Below the pieces are notes generated by a model that was not told the DNA's origin, did not search any database, and saw nothing but the letters and a program-made list of their open reading frames with translations. Positions 8,027 through 16,346 of a DNA stretch of 64,000 nt are shown here, piece after piece. The position numbers were made by a program, and so were the translations under genes. The stretch is from NCBI RefSeq assembly GCF_009664835.1, contig NZ_CP045929.1:3162001-3226000 (forward strand), read 5' to 3'. This stretch comes from Allosaccharopolyspora coralli. GTDB taxonomy: Bacteria; Actinomycetota; Actinomycetes; Mycobacteriales; Pseudonocardiaceae. Numbering within the stretch: position 1 is the stretch's first letter; each line of letters starts with the position of its first letter.

Positions 8027-9667
8027 ATGCCCAGGACGGGAACGTGGGGGTCGCTGTCCCGCAGCCTGCTCGGGTGGCAGCTCGTCATCGTCTTCGTACT
8101 GCTGGCGTCGGTGGCGGTGTACTCGGTCGCCCAGTCCGACGCGGCCTTCCGCAAGACCGAAGGCCGCCGCATGCTCTCGGTGGCCGAGGACCTCGCGGCG
8201 ACGCCCGGGGTCCGCGCCAGCCTGGCCGATCCGTTCCGCCGGGACGCATTGCCGACCTTCGCCGAGAGCGCCCGCAGCCGGTCCGGGGCCGACGACGTGA
8301 GCATCGCCGACGCGCGGGGTGTCGTGCTCACCTCGCCGGACCCCGACCAGATCGGGACGCCACTGCCGCTGGGCGACAGCGAGATCCGCAGAGGCCGCGC
8401 CTGGGTCGGTGAGGTCGACAACGGCTCTGCCGACTCTCTCGTCGCGCACGTGCCTGTGATCGGCGACGACGCCTCGGTCCTCGGCGTCGTCGCCGCGGGA
8501 AGGGAGACGCCCGACTTCTTCCAAGGCGTCGCAAGCGCACCGCAGAACCCGTTGGCACTACTGGCGTTCGCGACGCTGCTCGGCGTTGCGGGGTCGATCG
8601 TGTTGGCACGCCGCGTGAAACGGCAGACGCTCGGTCTCGAACCGCAGGAGATCACCCGCCTGGTCGAGCACCGGGAGGCGCTGCTGCACGGGGTCCGCGA
8701 GGGGGTGCTGGGCGTCGACAAGCAGAACAGGGTCACCCTCGCGAACGACGAGGCACGGGCACTGCTGTCGTTGCCACAGGACTGCCTCGGCCGCGCGATC
8801 GACGAGTTGCAGCTCAACGAGCGGACACAGGACGTGCTCACGGGCCGCAGCGACGGCACGGACCAGATCGTGTTGCGACGAGGGCGGGTCGTGGTGCTCA
8901 ACCGGATGCCGATCTCCTCCGTGGGAGCGGTCGTGACGATGCGGGACCGCACCGAACTGGTGGATCTGCGACGCGAGCTGGACGCCAACCGGCACGCGAC
9001 CGACACGCTGCGCGCCCAGGCTCACGAGTTCTCCAACCGGCTGCACACGATCTCCGGGCTCATCGAACTCGGCGAATACGAGGAGCTGCAACGGTTCGTC
9101 GACCGGGTCAGCCACGCGCACCAGCGGTGGCGAGCGGAGGTCGCCGCGCGCATCGAGGACCCCGCGCTGGCGGCGCTTCTGGTCGCGAAAGCCAGCCTCG
9201 CCGACGAACGAGGCGTCGGCCTCCGGCTCGCCGAGGACGCGCGGCTCGACGCGATCGACGAGCAGCTCTCCAGCGACCTGGTGACGGTCGTCGGCAACCT
9301 CGTCGACAACGCGCTCGACGCCCTCGAGGGCACCGGGCGGGACAACTGGATCGAGGTGACTGTGCGTGCGGCCAGGGACGTCGAGTCTCCGGACGACCGA
9401 GAGGTGACGGTCGTCGTGCGCGATTCCGGCCCCGGTGTGGCGCCCGAGATCGTGACCGAGGTGTTCGGCCACGGATTCACCACGAAGGCCGCCGCCGACG
9501 GCGAACGCGGTCTGGGTCTCGCGCTGACACGCCGGACGTGCCACCGCAGGGGCGGTTCGGTGTCGGTCCACAACGCCGACGGGGCGGTGTTCACCGCGCG
9601 CCTGCCGATCTCCCCCACGCCCGAGCGGAGCCTCAGCACCGCCGACACGAGAGGAGGCGTGTCGTGA
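8027..9667 (+). CDS. Sensor histidine kinase, CitA/DcuS type
   Basis: 546 residues. Transmembrane helices at about 16-36 and 173-195 flank an extracytoplasmic PAS-like sensor domain. A cytoplasmic PAS domain follows at about 218-310. The Spo0B-type phosphoacceptor helix contains AHEFSNRLHTISGL, with His near 332. The ATPase domain shows GNLVDNALDAL (N box), DSGPGV (G1) and GLGLAL (G2). This is the family that senses di- and tricarboxylates. ATG 8027 has GGAGG upstream; an in-frame extension to 7904 runs into the intergenic region. It is divergent from tctCBA and co-transcribed with the next regulator (GTGA overlap). Confidence 0.93.
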   Translation: MPRTGTWGSLSRSLLGWQLVIVFVLLASVAVYSVAQSDAAFRKTEGRRMLSVAEDLAATPGVRASLADPFRRDALPTFAESARSRSGADDVSIADARGVVLTSPDPDQIGTPLPLGDSEIRRGRAWVGEVDNGSADSLVAHVPVIGDDASVLGVVAAGRETPDFFQGVASAPQNPLALLAFATLLGVAGSIVLARRVKRQTLGLEPQEITRLVEHREALLHGVREGVLGVDKQNRVTLANDEARALLSLPQDCLGRAIDELQLNERTQDVLTGRSDGTDQIVLRRGRVVVLNRMPISSVGAVVTMRDRTELVDLRRELDANRHATDTLRAQAHEFSNRLHTISGLIELGEYEELQRFVDRVSHAHQRWRAEVAARIEDPALAALLVAKASLADERGVGLRLAEDARLDAIDEQLSSDLVTVVGNLVDNALDALEGTGRDNWIEVTVRAARDVESPDDREVTVVVRDSGPGVAPEIVTEVFGHGFTTKAAADGERGLGLALTRRTCHRRGGSVSVHNADGAVFTARLPISPTPERSLSTADTRGGVS

Positions 9668-10347
9668 TCAGGGTCCTGGTCGTCGACGACGACTTCATGG
9701 TCGCCAAGATCCACAGCGGATACGTCGCGCGGGTGGAGGGCTTCGAGGTCGTCGCCGTCGCCCACACCGGTGCCGACGCCGTGCGGGCGGTGGTGGATCT
9801 GCGTCCCGACCTGGTGTTGCTGGACATCTACCTCCCGGACCGCGACGGGCTGTCCGTGCTGCGGGAGTTGCGCACCAGGACCGACGCCGACCCGGACGTC
9901 CTCGTCATCACGGCCGCCAACGATCTCGACACGGTCCGCGGCACGATTCGCGGCGGTGCCCTGCACTATCTGATCAAGCCGTTCCAGTTCGACGCGCTGC
10001 GCGATCAGCTCGAACGGTTCCGCTCGTTGCACGGCACCCTCACCGAACTCCCGGGAGACGCCCCGGCGGGCCAGCAGGAGATCGACCAGCTCTTCGGCAC
10101 CCGCCGCACCGGCACGCCTCCGAAGGGGCTCGCCGAGGAGACCGCGGAGGTGGTGCACCGCGTGCTGCGGGAGGCCTCCGCGCATGGGGGCGACCTGTCG
10201 GCCACGGAGTGCGCGAGCGCCAGCGAGCTCTCGAGGGTCAGCGCCCGCAAGTACCTGGAGCACTTCGTCTCCGTCGGTTCCGCGGAGGTCCGGCTCCGCT
10301 ACGGCGGCACCGGGCGTCCCGAACGGCGCTACCGCGTCGCCGACTGA
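9664..10347 (+). CDS. Response regulator, CitB/DcuR type
   Basis: 227 residues. The receiver domain has the acidic pocket VVDDD near the N-terminus, the phosphoacceptor Asp at about 54 (LLDIYLPDRDG) and Lys 105 (LIKPFQFDAL). The C-terminal part (ETAEVVHRVLREA..LSATECASASELSRVSARKYLEHF) is the helix-turn-helix of CitB-like regulators. GTG 9664 overlaps the kinase stop TGA, and GAGGAGG lies 6 nt upstream. It forms a two-component pair with the preceding kinase and most likely activates the divergent tct operon when the carboxylate is present. Confidence 0.93.
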   Translation: MIRVLVVDDDFMVAKIHSGYVARVEGFEVVAVAHTGADAVRAVVDLRPDLVLLDIYLPDRDGLSVLRELRTRTDADPDVLVITAANDLDTVRGTIRGGALHYLIKPFQFDALRDQLERFRSLHGTLTELPGDAPAGQQEIDQLFGTRRTGTPPKGLAEETAEVVHRVLREASAHGGDLSATECASASELSRVSARKYLEHFVSVGSAEVRLRYGGTGRPERRYRVAD

Positions 10348-10371
10348 CGCATGCCTCGCCCGCCGCCCGGG

Positions 10372-10415
10372 GCGTGAGCCTTTGTGGTGGCTCTGACCAC
10401 CAAAAAGACTCACGC
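10372..10415. repeat. 44-bp palindromic repeat, copy 2
   Basis: Arms gcgtgagcctttgtggtgg and the imperfect complement ccaccaaaaagactcacgc flank a ctctga centre. It lies 24 bp after the response regulator stop and is followed by copy 3. Arm differences (ttgtgg against ccaaaaag) show drift. Confidence 0.88.
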
Positions 10416-10459
10416 CCCCACCCGGCACACCCCGGTCCGCAGCTCACACCCTGCCTGGC

Positions 10460-10503
10460 GCGTGAGCCTTTGTGGTGGCTATAGCAACCACAAAGGCTCA
10501 CGC
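10460..10503. repeat. 44-bp palindromic repeat, copy 3
   Basis: gcgtgagcctttgtggtggc and its complement half flank the tatagc core. It is tandem with copy 2 (44 bp apart), between the response regulator and the acyltransferase gene. The remaining 10504-10614 holds no gene that I can see. Confidence 0.9.
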
Positions 10504-10614
10504 CGTGTTCACAGTGCCTGGGTGTTCACAGTGCGGAAAGGTCGCTCGTGCGGTCTCCGCCGCTGACGTGGAACGCGACACACCATGACAGCGGGGTGAC
10601 TCGCGGCCGATTGT

Positions 10615-10620
10615 TACCCT
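10615..10620 (+). promoter_or_regulatory. -10 box of a probable leaderless promoter (acyltransferase)
   Basis: TACCCT is followed by 7 nt and then GTG 10628. No ribosome site is seen before that GTG. The same arrangement recurs at six other genes here. No convincing -35 box. Confidence 0.45.
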
Positions 10621-10627
10621 GACCGTC

Positions 10628-11752
10628 GTGCTGCCCGGAACGTCTGCCTCCGCCCAAGCGGCGTCGGGCAGGAAGAGCCATCGCAAGATCAGCTGGGACC
10701 TCGTCCGGTCCAGCTGTGTCGTGCTGGTGATGATCTACCACTCGACGTTCCTCAGCGTCGTCCTGCACCCGGAGCTCGAAGGCCGCGCCATCCGGTTCCC
10801 GTGGCAGGTCGGGGCCAGCATGCTCCTGGTCATCTCCGCGTACTTCGCCTGCGTGACCGTCGGTAAGGGCACCGCGCTGCGGTACTGGTGGGGCCGCGTC
10901 GCACGTCTGGTCCCGCCGTTCGTGGCGACCGTGCTGAGTCTGTTCGTGCTGCTGCAGTTCATCAGTCCGGAAGGCTGGCAGACGCCGACGAGCCGGGACC
11001 TGTGGAGCAACCTGTTCATGCTGTGGCACTGGAAGCCACAGGACTACGTCTTCCTCGACGGCTCACACTGGACCGTTCCGTTGCAGCTCATGGGCTTCTC
11101 CATGGCGGCTTTGCTCTACGGGAGCCGATTCGGGCGACGACCGGCCATCGTCGCCATCATGTGGTTGGCCATCCTGCTGCCGGTCGCACAGTGGAGCTAC
11201 CGACTGTCCACACCCCCGGAGACATACCGGATGCTCGTGGACGGTCTCGGCGCGCACCGCTGGCACCTGTTCGTCGCCGGTGTGGCGGTCTGGATGTGGT
11301 CGACACGGCGGCTGAGCACACCGCACTTCGCTGCCCTCGCCGCGAGCTGCATGGTCGCCCAGGGGCTGCACAACCACCTCTACGACGCGAACGGCATCCT
11401 GGTCTCCAACTTCGGCTCCACGGTCGGTGTCTCCGTCGGCATCCTGGTCATCGCCCTCACCGCGCGCGGCCCGGACTGGAACAAGGTCGTCCCGCAGTGG
11501 ACACACCGGCACATCCAGTGGTTCGCGGGCATCTCGTACGGTGTGTTCCTCACCCACCAGACGATCGGCTACGTGCTGTCGATCCACCTGCACCGGCTGG
11601 GCGTCGGGGCGGTCTGGCAAGTCGTGGTCATGATCGCGGCAGGGGTGTTCTGCGGCTGGGCGATGACACGGGCGGTGGAGCGGCCGGCGTTCAACTTCCT
11701 CATGTCCACCCACGACCGGCTCTTCCCCGGCCCGCCGCGCTCCGTGAGGTAG
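10628..11752 (+). CDS. Membrane acyltransferase, acyltransferase-3 family
   Basis: 374 residues with about ten hydrophobic segments. The first segment carries VRSSCVVLVMIYHSTFLSVVL, whose His matches the conserved early His of acyltransferase-3 proteins. Later segments include RVARLVPPFVATVLSLF (the usual R..R..P loop) and GISYGVFLTHQTIGYVL with a conserved His. Such enzymes O-acylate cell-surface sugars, lipids or antibiotics. The start is taken as GTG 10628, consistent with a leaderless transcript. It stands alone; the acceptor is unknown. Confidence 0.85.
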   Translation: MLPGTSASAQAASGRKSHRKISWDLVRSSCVVLVMIYHSTFLSVVLHPELEGRAIRFPWQVGASMLLVISAYFACVTVGKGTALRYWWGRVARLVPPFVATVLSLFVLLQFISPEGWQTPTSRDLWSNLFMLWHWKPQDYVFLDGSHWTVPLQLMGFSMAALLYGSRFGRRPAIVAIMWLAILLPVAQWSYRLSTPPETYRMLVDGLGAHRWHLFVAGVAVWMWSTRRLSTPHFAALAASCMVAQGLHNHLYDANGILVSNFGSTVGVSVGILVIALTARGPDWNKVVPQWTHRHIQWFAGISYGVFLTHQTIGYVLSIHLHRLGVGAVWQVVVMIAAGVFCGWAMTRAVERPAFNFLMSTHDRLFPGPPRSVR

Positions 11753-11813
11753 CGGGCGCGGACCGACTCCGGTAAACCGGGGATCATCCGGACTCGATCC
11801 GAGGAGGAACCGC

Positions 11814-12209
11814 ATGGCCGACCGCGAGATGCCCGCGTACGTGCTCGACATGCTGGCCCGCCCCAACCCGGCGGTGATCGCGACCGTCTCCGGCACTGGC
11901 GCGCCGGTCACGGTCGCGACCTGGTACCTCTGGGAGCAGGGCCGCGTGCTGGTGAACATGGACGCGGGCCGACGCAGGCTGGAGCACATCCGTCGCGATC
12001 GCCGGGTGTCGCTGACCGTGCTCCACGGCAGCGACTGGCACGCGCACGTGAGCCTGCGCGGGCGGGTCGTCGAACTTGTCGACGACCCGGAACTGGTCGA
12101 CATCGACCGCCTCGCCCACCACTACACCGGCGACCGCTACCCGGTGCGTGACCGGGCCCGGGTGAGCGGGTGGGTCGAGGTCGACAACTGGCACGAGTGG
12201 GGATTCTGA
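11814..12209 (+). CDS. PPOX-class split-barrel protein, probably F420- or FMN-binding
   Basis: 131 residues. The pyridoxamine-phosphate-oxidase-like split barrel is recognisable: LARPNPAVIATVSGTGAPVTVATWYLWEQGRVLVNMDAGRR style strands followed by LEHIRRDRRVSLTVLHGSDWHAHVSLRGRVVE. The YLWE and RRLEHIRRD stretches resemble the F420-dependent actinobacterial subgroup rather than true PdxH. ATG 11814 has GAGGAGG just upstream. It is a probable cytoplasmic oxidoreductase of unknown substrate, followed by a strong stem-loop. Confidence 0.85.
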   Translation: MADREMPAYVLDMLARPNPAVIATVSGTGAPVTVATWYLWEQGRVLVNMDAGRRRLEHIRRDRRVSLTVLHGSDWHAHVSLRGRVVELVDDPELVDIDRLAHHYTGDRYPVRDRARVSGWVEVDNWHEWGF

Positions 12210-12215
12210 GGCGCG

Positions 12216-12249
12216 CCTCCGGGTTCCGTACGTGACTGGAACCCGGAGG
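12216..12249 (+). terminator. Stem-loop terminator after the split-barrel gene
   Basis: Perfect 12-bp arms cctccgggttcc (12216-12227) and ggaacccggagg (12238-12249) are separated by 10 nt and begin 7 bp after the stop. The following 12250-12476 contains no gene that I can support, only a second inverted repeat (12330-12338 with 12362-12370, arms ggggtcgcc) of unknown meaning. Confidence 0.8.
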
Positions 12250-12476
12250 GCACACGACTCCCTGAGAAGTTGTCTGTGGTCTGCGGTGGTGGTCACCTAC
12301 CGGCGTCCCAGCTTGCCGCTCGCGACGTTGGGGTCGCCTCGATTACCAGCACGTACGCAGCGGCGACCCCGGCCTTACCAGCGACAACCTGGAACACCGG
12401 AGCTTCTCACCGTGCTCGGGCTGAGCACGCAAGACCATGCCCCGACGGGCATCAGAACAAGAGCACAAACAGGCGC

Positions 12477-13484
12477 TCAGCTTGTGGACGTGCTCTCCGC
12501 AGCCGTCACGCCGGCTTCATCGGCTTGCGCCTCCTCCTCGGGGTCGCCGTTCGCCTGCGCCGCGCGCTGCCGAGGTACGGCGACAGCGTGCTCGGCGTCG
12601 TCCGTCCAGGGCGCGGCGTGGCCGTGGCGCAGGCTCGCTGCCGCGTATTCCTCGGCCTCGGCGGAGTCGGTCCCGGACTCCGAGGCCGTGACCAGCGGTT
12701 CCGCCTCGGTGAGCATCTGCTGAGCGAGCCGCACCCGTTCGGCGACGTCTTGACGGACCATCCGCATCGCGGCGACGTGCTCGTCCGCGAGCCGGATCCG
12801 ACGCTCGGCCTCGGCGGTGGCGGCGAGGACGCGCCGCTCGGCTTCGTCCCGGCTCGCCCGGTCCCGTTCCGTCAGCGCCTGCGCCTCGGCCTCCCGCCGG
12901 GCATGCATGGACACCTCGAAGTCGTCCTCGATCTTCGTGCGACGGTCCTCTGCCTCCGCGTCGAGCCTGCGGCGTCGCTGCTCGGCTTCCTGCGCCATCG
13001 ACTCGACCTGCCGACGCATCTCCTGGAACTCTTCCTCGCGCTGCTTCTCCTGCTGCACGCGCCACGCGTCCGCGTCGGAGACGAGCTTCTCGTAGCGGCC
13101 ACGGAGTTCGGCTGCCGCCTGCTCCGACCGCGCCCACTCGTGTTCGGCCGTGGCCTGGGCGGACGACACGATCTCGGTCGCCTCTTCGTGTGCCAGACGC
13201 ACCATCCGGCGCATCCGTTCGGACAGGCCGTCCACGTCGACGGGGTCCCTGCTGATCCGGTCGAGCTGCTCGCGCAACGACTCGATCTCCGCGCGAGCCT
13301 CTTCCAGCTCACCGGTGAGATCGGCGACCTGACTCAACGCGGAATCGCGATCCTCGGTGAGGATGCGCAGTTCGGTTTCGGTCTGCTGTACGTAGAACTT
13401 CACCTGCGATCGGCGGTATCCCCGCCACATCACATCGAAATCCGACTTCAGCGGTACGAGTTCACGGTCCTCGTGATGCCTCAC
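12477..13484 (-). CDS. DivIVA-like coiled-coil protein
   Basis: 335 residues. The N-terminus LKSDFDVMWRGYRRSQVKFYV has the F..xxRGY..xxV pattern of DivIVA-type membrane-curvature domains. It is followed by a long coiled coil from about 35 to 250, rich in Glu, Arg, Ala and Gln, and an Ala/Glu-rich disordered tail (ADEAGVTAAESTSTS). Proteins of this kind (DivIVA, Scy, FilP types) organise polar growth in actinomycetes; which one this is cannot be decided. Start GTG 13484 overlaps the stop of the small upstream frame (GTGA). Confidence 0.8.
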   Translation of the reverse strand: MRHHEDRELVPLKSDFDVMWRGYRRSQVKFYVQQTETELRILTEDRDSALSQVADLTGELEEARAEIESLREQLDRISRDPVDVDGLSERMRRMVRLAHEEATEIVSSAQATAEHEWARSEQAAAELRGRYEKLVSDADAWRVQQEKQREEEFQEMRRQVESMAQEAEQRRRRLDAEAEDRRTKIEDDFEVSMHARREAEAQALTERDRASRDEAERRVLAATAEAERRIRLADEHVAAMRMVRQDVAERVRLAQQMLTEAEPLVTASESGTDSAEAEEYAAASLRHGHAAPWTDDAEHAVAVPRQRAAQANGDPEEEAQADEAGVTAAESTSTS

Positions 13485-13738
13485 GGTCTCACCCCACTCT
13501 GGTTGATCACAGCTTCGACGAGCTGGGAGCGAGCCACGCCCCGACGCGGCACTTTCTTTTCCTGCACGGGACCGCGTGAGCGCCGAGCGACGGAGCCTGC
13601 CGGCGAGTCTCCGGCGTCGAGCGGAACCTGCGCAGTGGTGACGCCGGTCATGTTCCTCGCCCGGGAGCGTGAGATCAACTGTTCGACATCAGGCGTGACG
13701 AGGACGCCGAACACCCGAAAATCCCGGCTGAACGGCAC
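13481..13738 (-). CDS. Small hypothetical protein upstream of the coiled-coil gene
   Basis: 85 residues, basic, no recognised domain (begins MPFSRDFRVFGVLVTPDVEQ). It is supported by a GTGA overlap with the next gene and by third positions that are mostly G or C, although weaker than in neighbours. No ribosome site precedes GTG 13738, which is only 15 bp from the end of the TetR gene. It could be a real partner of the coiled-coil protein or a chance frame. Confidence 0.4.
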   Translation of the reverse strand: MPFSRDFRVFGVLVTPDVEQLISRSRARNMTGVTTAQVPLDAGDSPAGSVARRSRGPVQEKKVPRRGVARSQLVEAVINQSGVRP

Positions 13739-13752
13739 AAAGCGCAGGTCGA

Positions 13753-14355
13753 TCAGCGTTCCAGCACTGGACCGAGCGCCCTCCGGACGAGGGTTTCGAT
13801 TTCATCTCGTCCCGGCGTCGATTCCCGGACCATCCCCTGGAGGAGCAATCCGCAGAAGATCGTCGAGACCATCCGTCCGGTGGTCCGGTCGGTGTGTGCG
13901 GTGAACAGTTCGACGAGCGCGTCGTCCCACGCGGTGCTCGCATCCCGCAACGCGGGCCGGTGCATGGCGGCGACGTAGAGCTCGTGTTGCACGATCGTGC
14001 TCGTCCGTTCGGGGCCGAGATAGTGCAGCACGAGATCGGCGAGCGCGGAGGGCAGGTCGTGCGGACCGCCGAGCCGTTCGGACCACGCCCGCAGTTGGGT
14101 GATGTCGTCCTGTGCGGCGTACTGCAGCGCGACGGCGAGCAGGTCGTCGAGCGTGGCGAAGTGATAGGTCGTGGAGCCGAGCGGAACGCCGGCAGCGGCG
14201 GCGACGGCGCGGTGCGTGAGTTTGTCGATGCCTCGGTCGGCGACGACGTCGATCGCCGCGCGCGCGATGCGCTCCCGCCGGGCGGGATCCCGCCTGCCGG
14301 TCGCAGCGGTGCGTCCCGCCGCGGTGCTCGCGGCCGAGTCTCCGATGCTCGCCAT
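13753..14355 (-). CDS. TetR-family regulator, probably BetI-like
   Basis: 200 residues. The N-terminal helix-turn-helix reads RRERIARAAIDVVADRGIDKLTHRAVAAAAGVPLGSTTYHFATLDDLLAVAL, a TetR domain ending in the usual YHF. The ligand domain is generic. It is divergent from the betaine aldehyde dehydrogenase - permease - choline dehydrogenase operon across 357 bp with two dyads, so it probably represses that operon and perhaps itself. The choline or betaine ligand is inferred from context only. Confidence 0.88.
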   Translation of the reverse strand: MASIGDSAASTAAGRTAATGRRDPARRERIARAAIDVVADRGIDKLTHRAVAAAAGVPLGSTTYHFATLDDLLAVALQYAAQDDITQLRAWSERLGGPHDLPSALADLVLHYLGPERTSTIVQHELYVAAMHRPALRDASTAWDDALVELFTAHTDRTTGRMVSTIFCGLLLQGMVRESTPGRDEIETLVRRALGPVLER

Positions 14356-14404
14356 GGACGCGGCCTACCCCTTTCGCCGTTCCGCGACTCGATCGCGGAT
14401 CACA

Positions 14405-14416
14405 GTACGCGCGTAC
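14405..14416. promoter_or_regulatory. Candidate operator, gtacgcgcgtac dyad
   Basis: A perfect 12-bp palindrome 50 bp upstream of the TetR start. Its position suits autoregulation. It shares the gtac ends with the second dyad at 14511. Confidence 0.4.
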
Positions 14417-14510
14417 CACCTTGCCACGAGCGGCGCAGCGGTGCGGCCGACGTCACCACACGGCGTTTCTACTGTTCACGCAACCACAAAAGATCGACAT
14501 TCACGAGTAT

Positions 14511-14526
14511 GTGTACATTTGTACAC
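14511..14526. promoter_or_regulatory. Candidate operator, gtgtaca-tt-tgtacac dyad
   Basis: Perfect 7-bp arms with a 2-bp spacer sit in an AT-rich stretch (about 14464-14530), 187 bp before the betaine aldehyde dehydrogenase start. This is the best TetR operator candidate in the divergent region. The rest of 14356-14712 shows no gene. Confidence 0.5.
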
Positions 14527-14712
14527 GTCCGCTGTTAGGGTTCCGACTCAGGCGCACCGTGGCGTCGAGACCGACGAGCCCCCAGCGCTCGACCACCGCA
14601 CACTGAGCATCTTGTGGGACACCCGACACACCCGTCTGCGGCGGACCGCCACCCGGCCTCGACCACGCCGCCCGTCAGGGGCCGACCGCGAACACGACCG
14701 AGCGAGGACGCC

Positions 14713-16197
14713 ATGCCCGAGCACGACCCGACGCTGTTCATCGACGGCGCGTGGGGCACCGCAGACGCCGGACGCACCCGCGAGATTCACTGTCCTGCCG
14801 ACGGCAGCCACGTCGTCACCGTCGACGAGGGCGACCGCGTCGACACCGAACGCGCGATCGCCGCCGCCCGCCGCACCTTCGACGCCGGGGACTGGGCGGC
14901 GACCTCGGCCTGGGAACGCGGGGACCTGCTGTTGCGGGTCAGCGACATCCTCGCCAGGGACAAGGACGTCTTCGCCCGCGCCGAGTCACGCGACACCGGC
15001 AAACGCCTGGTGGAAAGCGAATACGACATGGACGACATCGCCGCGTGCTTCCGCTACTTCGGAAAGCTCGCGGGAATCGATGCCGGACACGTCGTCGACA
15101 CCGGCAGCCCCGACTCGATCAGCCGCGTCGACTACGAACCCGTCGGGGTGTGCGGCCTGATCACGCCGTGGAACTACCCCCTGCTGCAGGTCGCGTGGAA
15201 GGTCGCTCCGGCGATCGCCGCAGGCGACACCTTCGTGCTCAAGCCCAGCGAACTCACCCCCAGCACGGCGATTCTGCTGATGCGGGCGCTCGACGAGGCC
15301 GGGCTGCCCGCCGGGGTCGGCAATCTCGTGCTCGGCGCAGGAGCCGAAGCCGGAGCGCCGCTGGCCGAGCATCCCGACGTGGACCTCGTCTCGTTCACCG
15401 GCGGCCTGCACACCGGCCGCGGCGTCGCGGCGAGCGCCGCGGCCACGGTCAAGAAGGTGGCTCTCGAACTCGGCGGCAAGAACCCCGTCGTCGTCTTCGA
15501 CGACAGCGATTTCGACACCGCCGTCGACCACGTGCTCATGGCGGTGTTCCTGCACTCCGGCCAAGTGTGCTCTGCCGGATCCCGGCTGGTGGTCCAGCAC
15601 GGCATCGCCGATCGCCTCGTCGACGAGGTCGTGCGCCGCGCCGAGCAGATCCGGCTCGGTGGGCCGTTCGACCCCGACGCCGAGACCGGACCGTTGATTT
15701 CCGCCGCACACCTGGAGAAAGTCGACACCTACGTCAAGGACGCCGTCGCGGACGGCGCGGTGGTGCGAACGGGCGGCCGACGCGCCGAGAACCCTGCGCT
15801 CGCCGACGGGCACTACTACCTGCCCACCGTCCTGGATCGCGTGGAACAGAAATCCCGCGCCGTGGTGGAAGAATCGTTCGGGCCGGTACTCACCGTCGAA
15901 CGATTCACCGACGAGGCCGACGCGCTCCGCATCGCCAACGACACCCACTACGGCCTGGCCGGTGGGATATTCACCTCCGATCCCGCCCGCGCACAACGCG
16001 TCGCGAACCGGCTCCGGCACGGAACGGTGTGGATCAACGACTTCCACCCGTACCTGCCGCAGGCCGAGTGGGGCGGGTTCAAGCAGTCCGGCGTCGGGCG
16101 CGAACTCGGCCGTGCCGGACTCGGCGAATACCAGGAAGCCAAGCACGTCCACCAGAACCTCCGTCCCGGACCGCAACACTGGTTCTCCGGGACGTGA
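14713..16197 (+). CDS. betB: Betaine aldehyde dehydrogenase (aldehyde dehydrogenase family)
   Basis: 494 residues. The catalytic Cys is in GQVCSAGSR (about 282), the general-base Glu in ALELGGKNP, and the NAD-binding Asn in PWNYPLLQ. The sequence style (KLAGIDAGHVVDT, EPVGVCGLITPWNYPL, TVWINDFHPYLPQAEWGGFKQSG) is that of glycine-betaine aldehyde dehydrogenases. It oxidises betaine aldehyde to glycine betaine. ATG 14713 was chosen; upstream in-frame sequence has no signal. It leads an operon with an APC permease and a choline dehydrogenase, divergent from a TetR regulator. FTGGLHTG has Gly in place of the usual Ser. Confidence 0.88.
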   Translation: MPEHDPTLFIDGAWGTADAGRTREIHCPADGSHVVTVDEGDRVDTERAIAAARRTFDAGDWAATSAWERGDLLLRVSDILARDKDVFARAESRDTGKRLVESEYDMDDIAACFRYFGKLAGIDAGHVVDTGSPDSISRVDYEPVGVCGLITPWNYPLLQVAWKVAPAIAAGDTFVLKPSELTPSTAILLMRALDEAGLPAGVGNLVLGAGAEAGAPLAEHPDVDLVSFTGGLHTGRGVAASAAATVKKVALELGGKNPVVVFDDSDFDTAVDHVLMAVFLHSGQVCSAGSRLVVQHGIADRLVDEVVRRAEQIRLGGPFDPDAETGPLISAAHLEKVDTYVKDAVADGAVVRTGGRRAENPALADGHYYLPTVLDRVEQKSRAVVEESFGPVLTVERFTDEADALRIANDTHYGLAGGIFTSDPARAQRVANRLRHGTVWINDFHPYLPQAEWGGFKQSGVGRELGRAGLGEYQEAKHVHQNLRPGPQHWFSGT

Positions 16198-16346
16198 CGG
16201 GATCGCGGGGGCCGCTCGTCGCGCCCCCGCGTCCCCGGCCGCCACCGGCGGCCCGCACGCGCCCGCAGCCAACGACCGTCTGCGTCGCGCGATCCATCCG
16301 CACAACCACCCGGCCGCCCGCGTGCGGCCGGGAAAGGAGTACGGGC

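Noticed and set aside
12250-12476. Possible gene or tRNA in the gap after the split-barrel gene
   Set aside because: No frame has coding-like third positions or a ribosome site, and the inverted repeat arms (ggggtcgcc) do not form a tRNA-like cloverleaf.
14751-16346. In-frame extension of the APC permease gene of about 530 codons
   Set aside because: It is the shifted frame of betB (Arg/Pro-rich, no domain). ATG 16347 has AAAGGAG upstream and begins the permease sequence.
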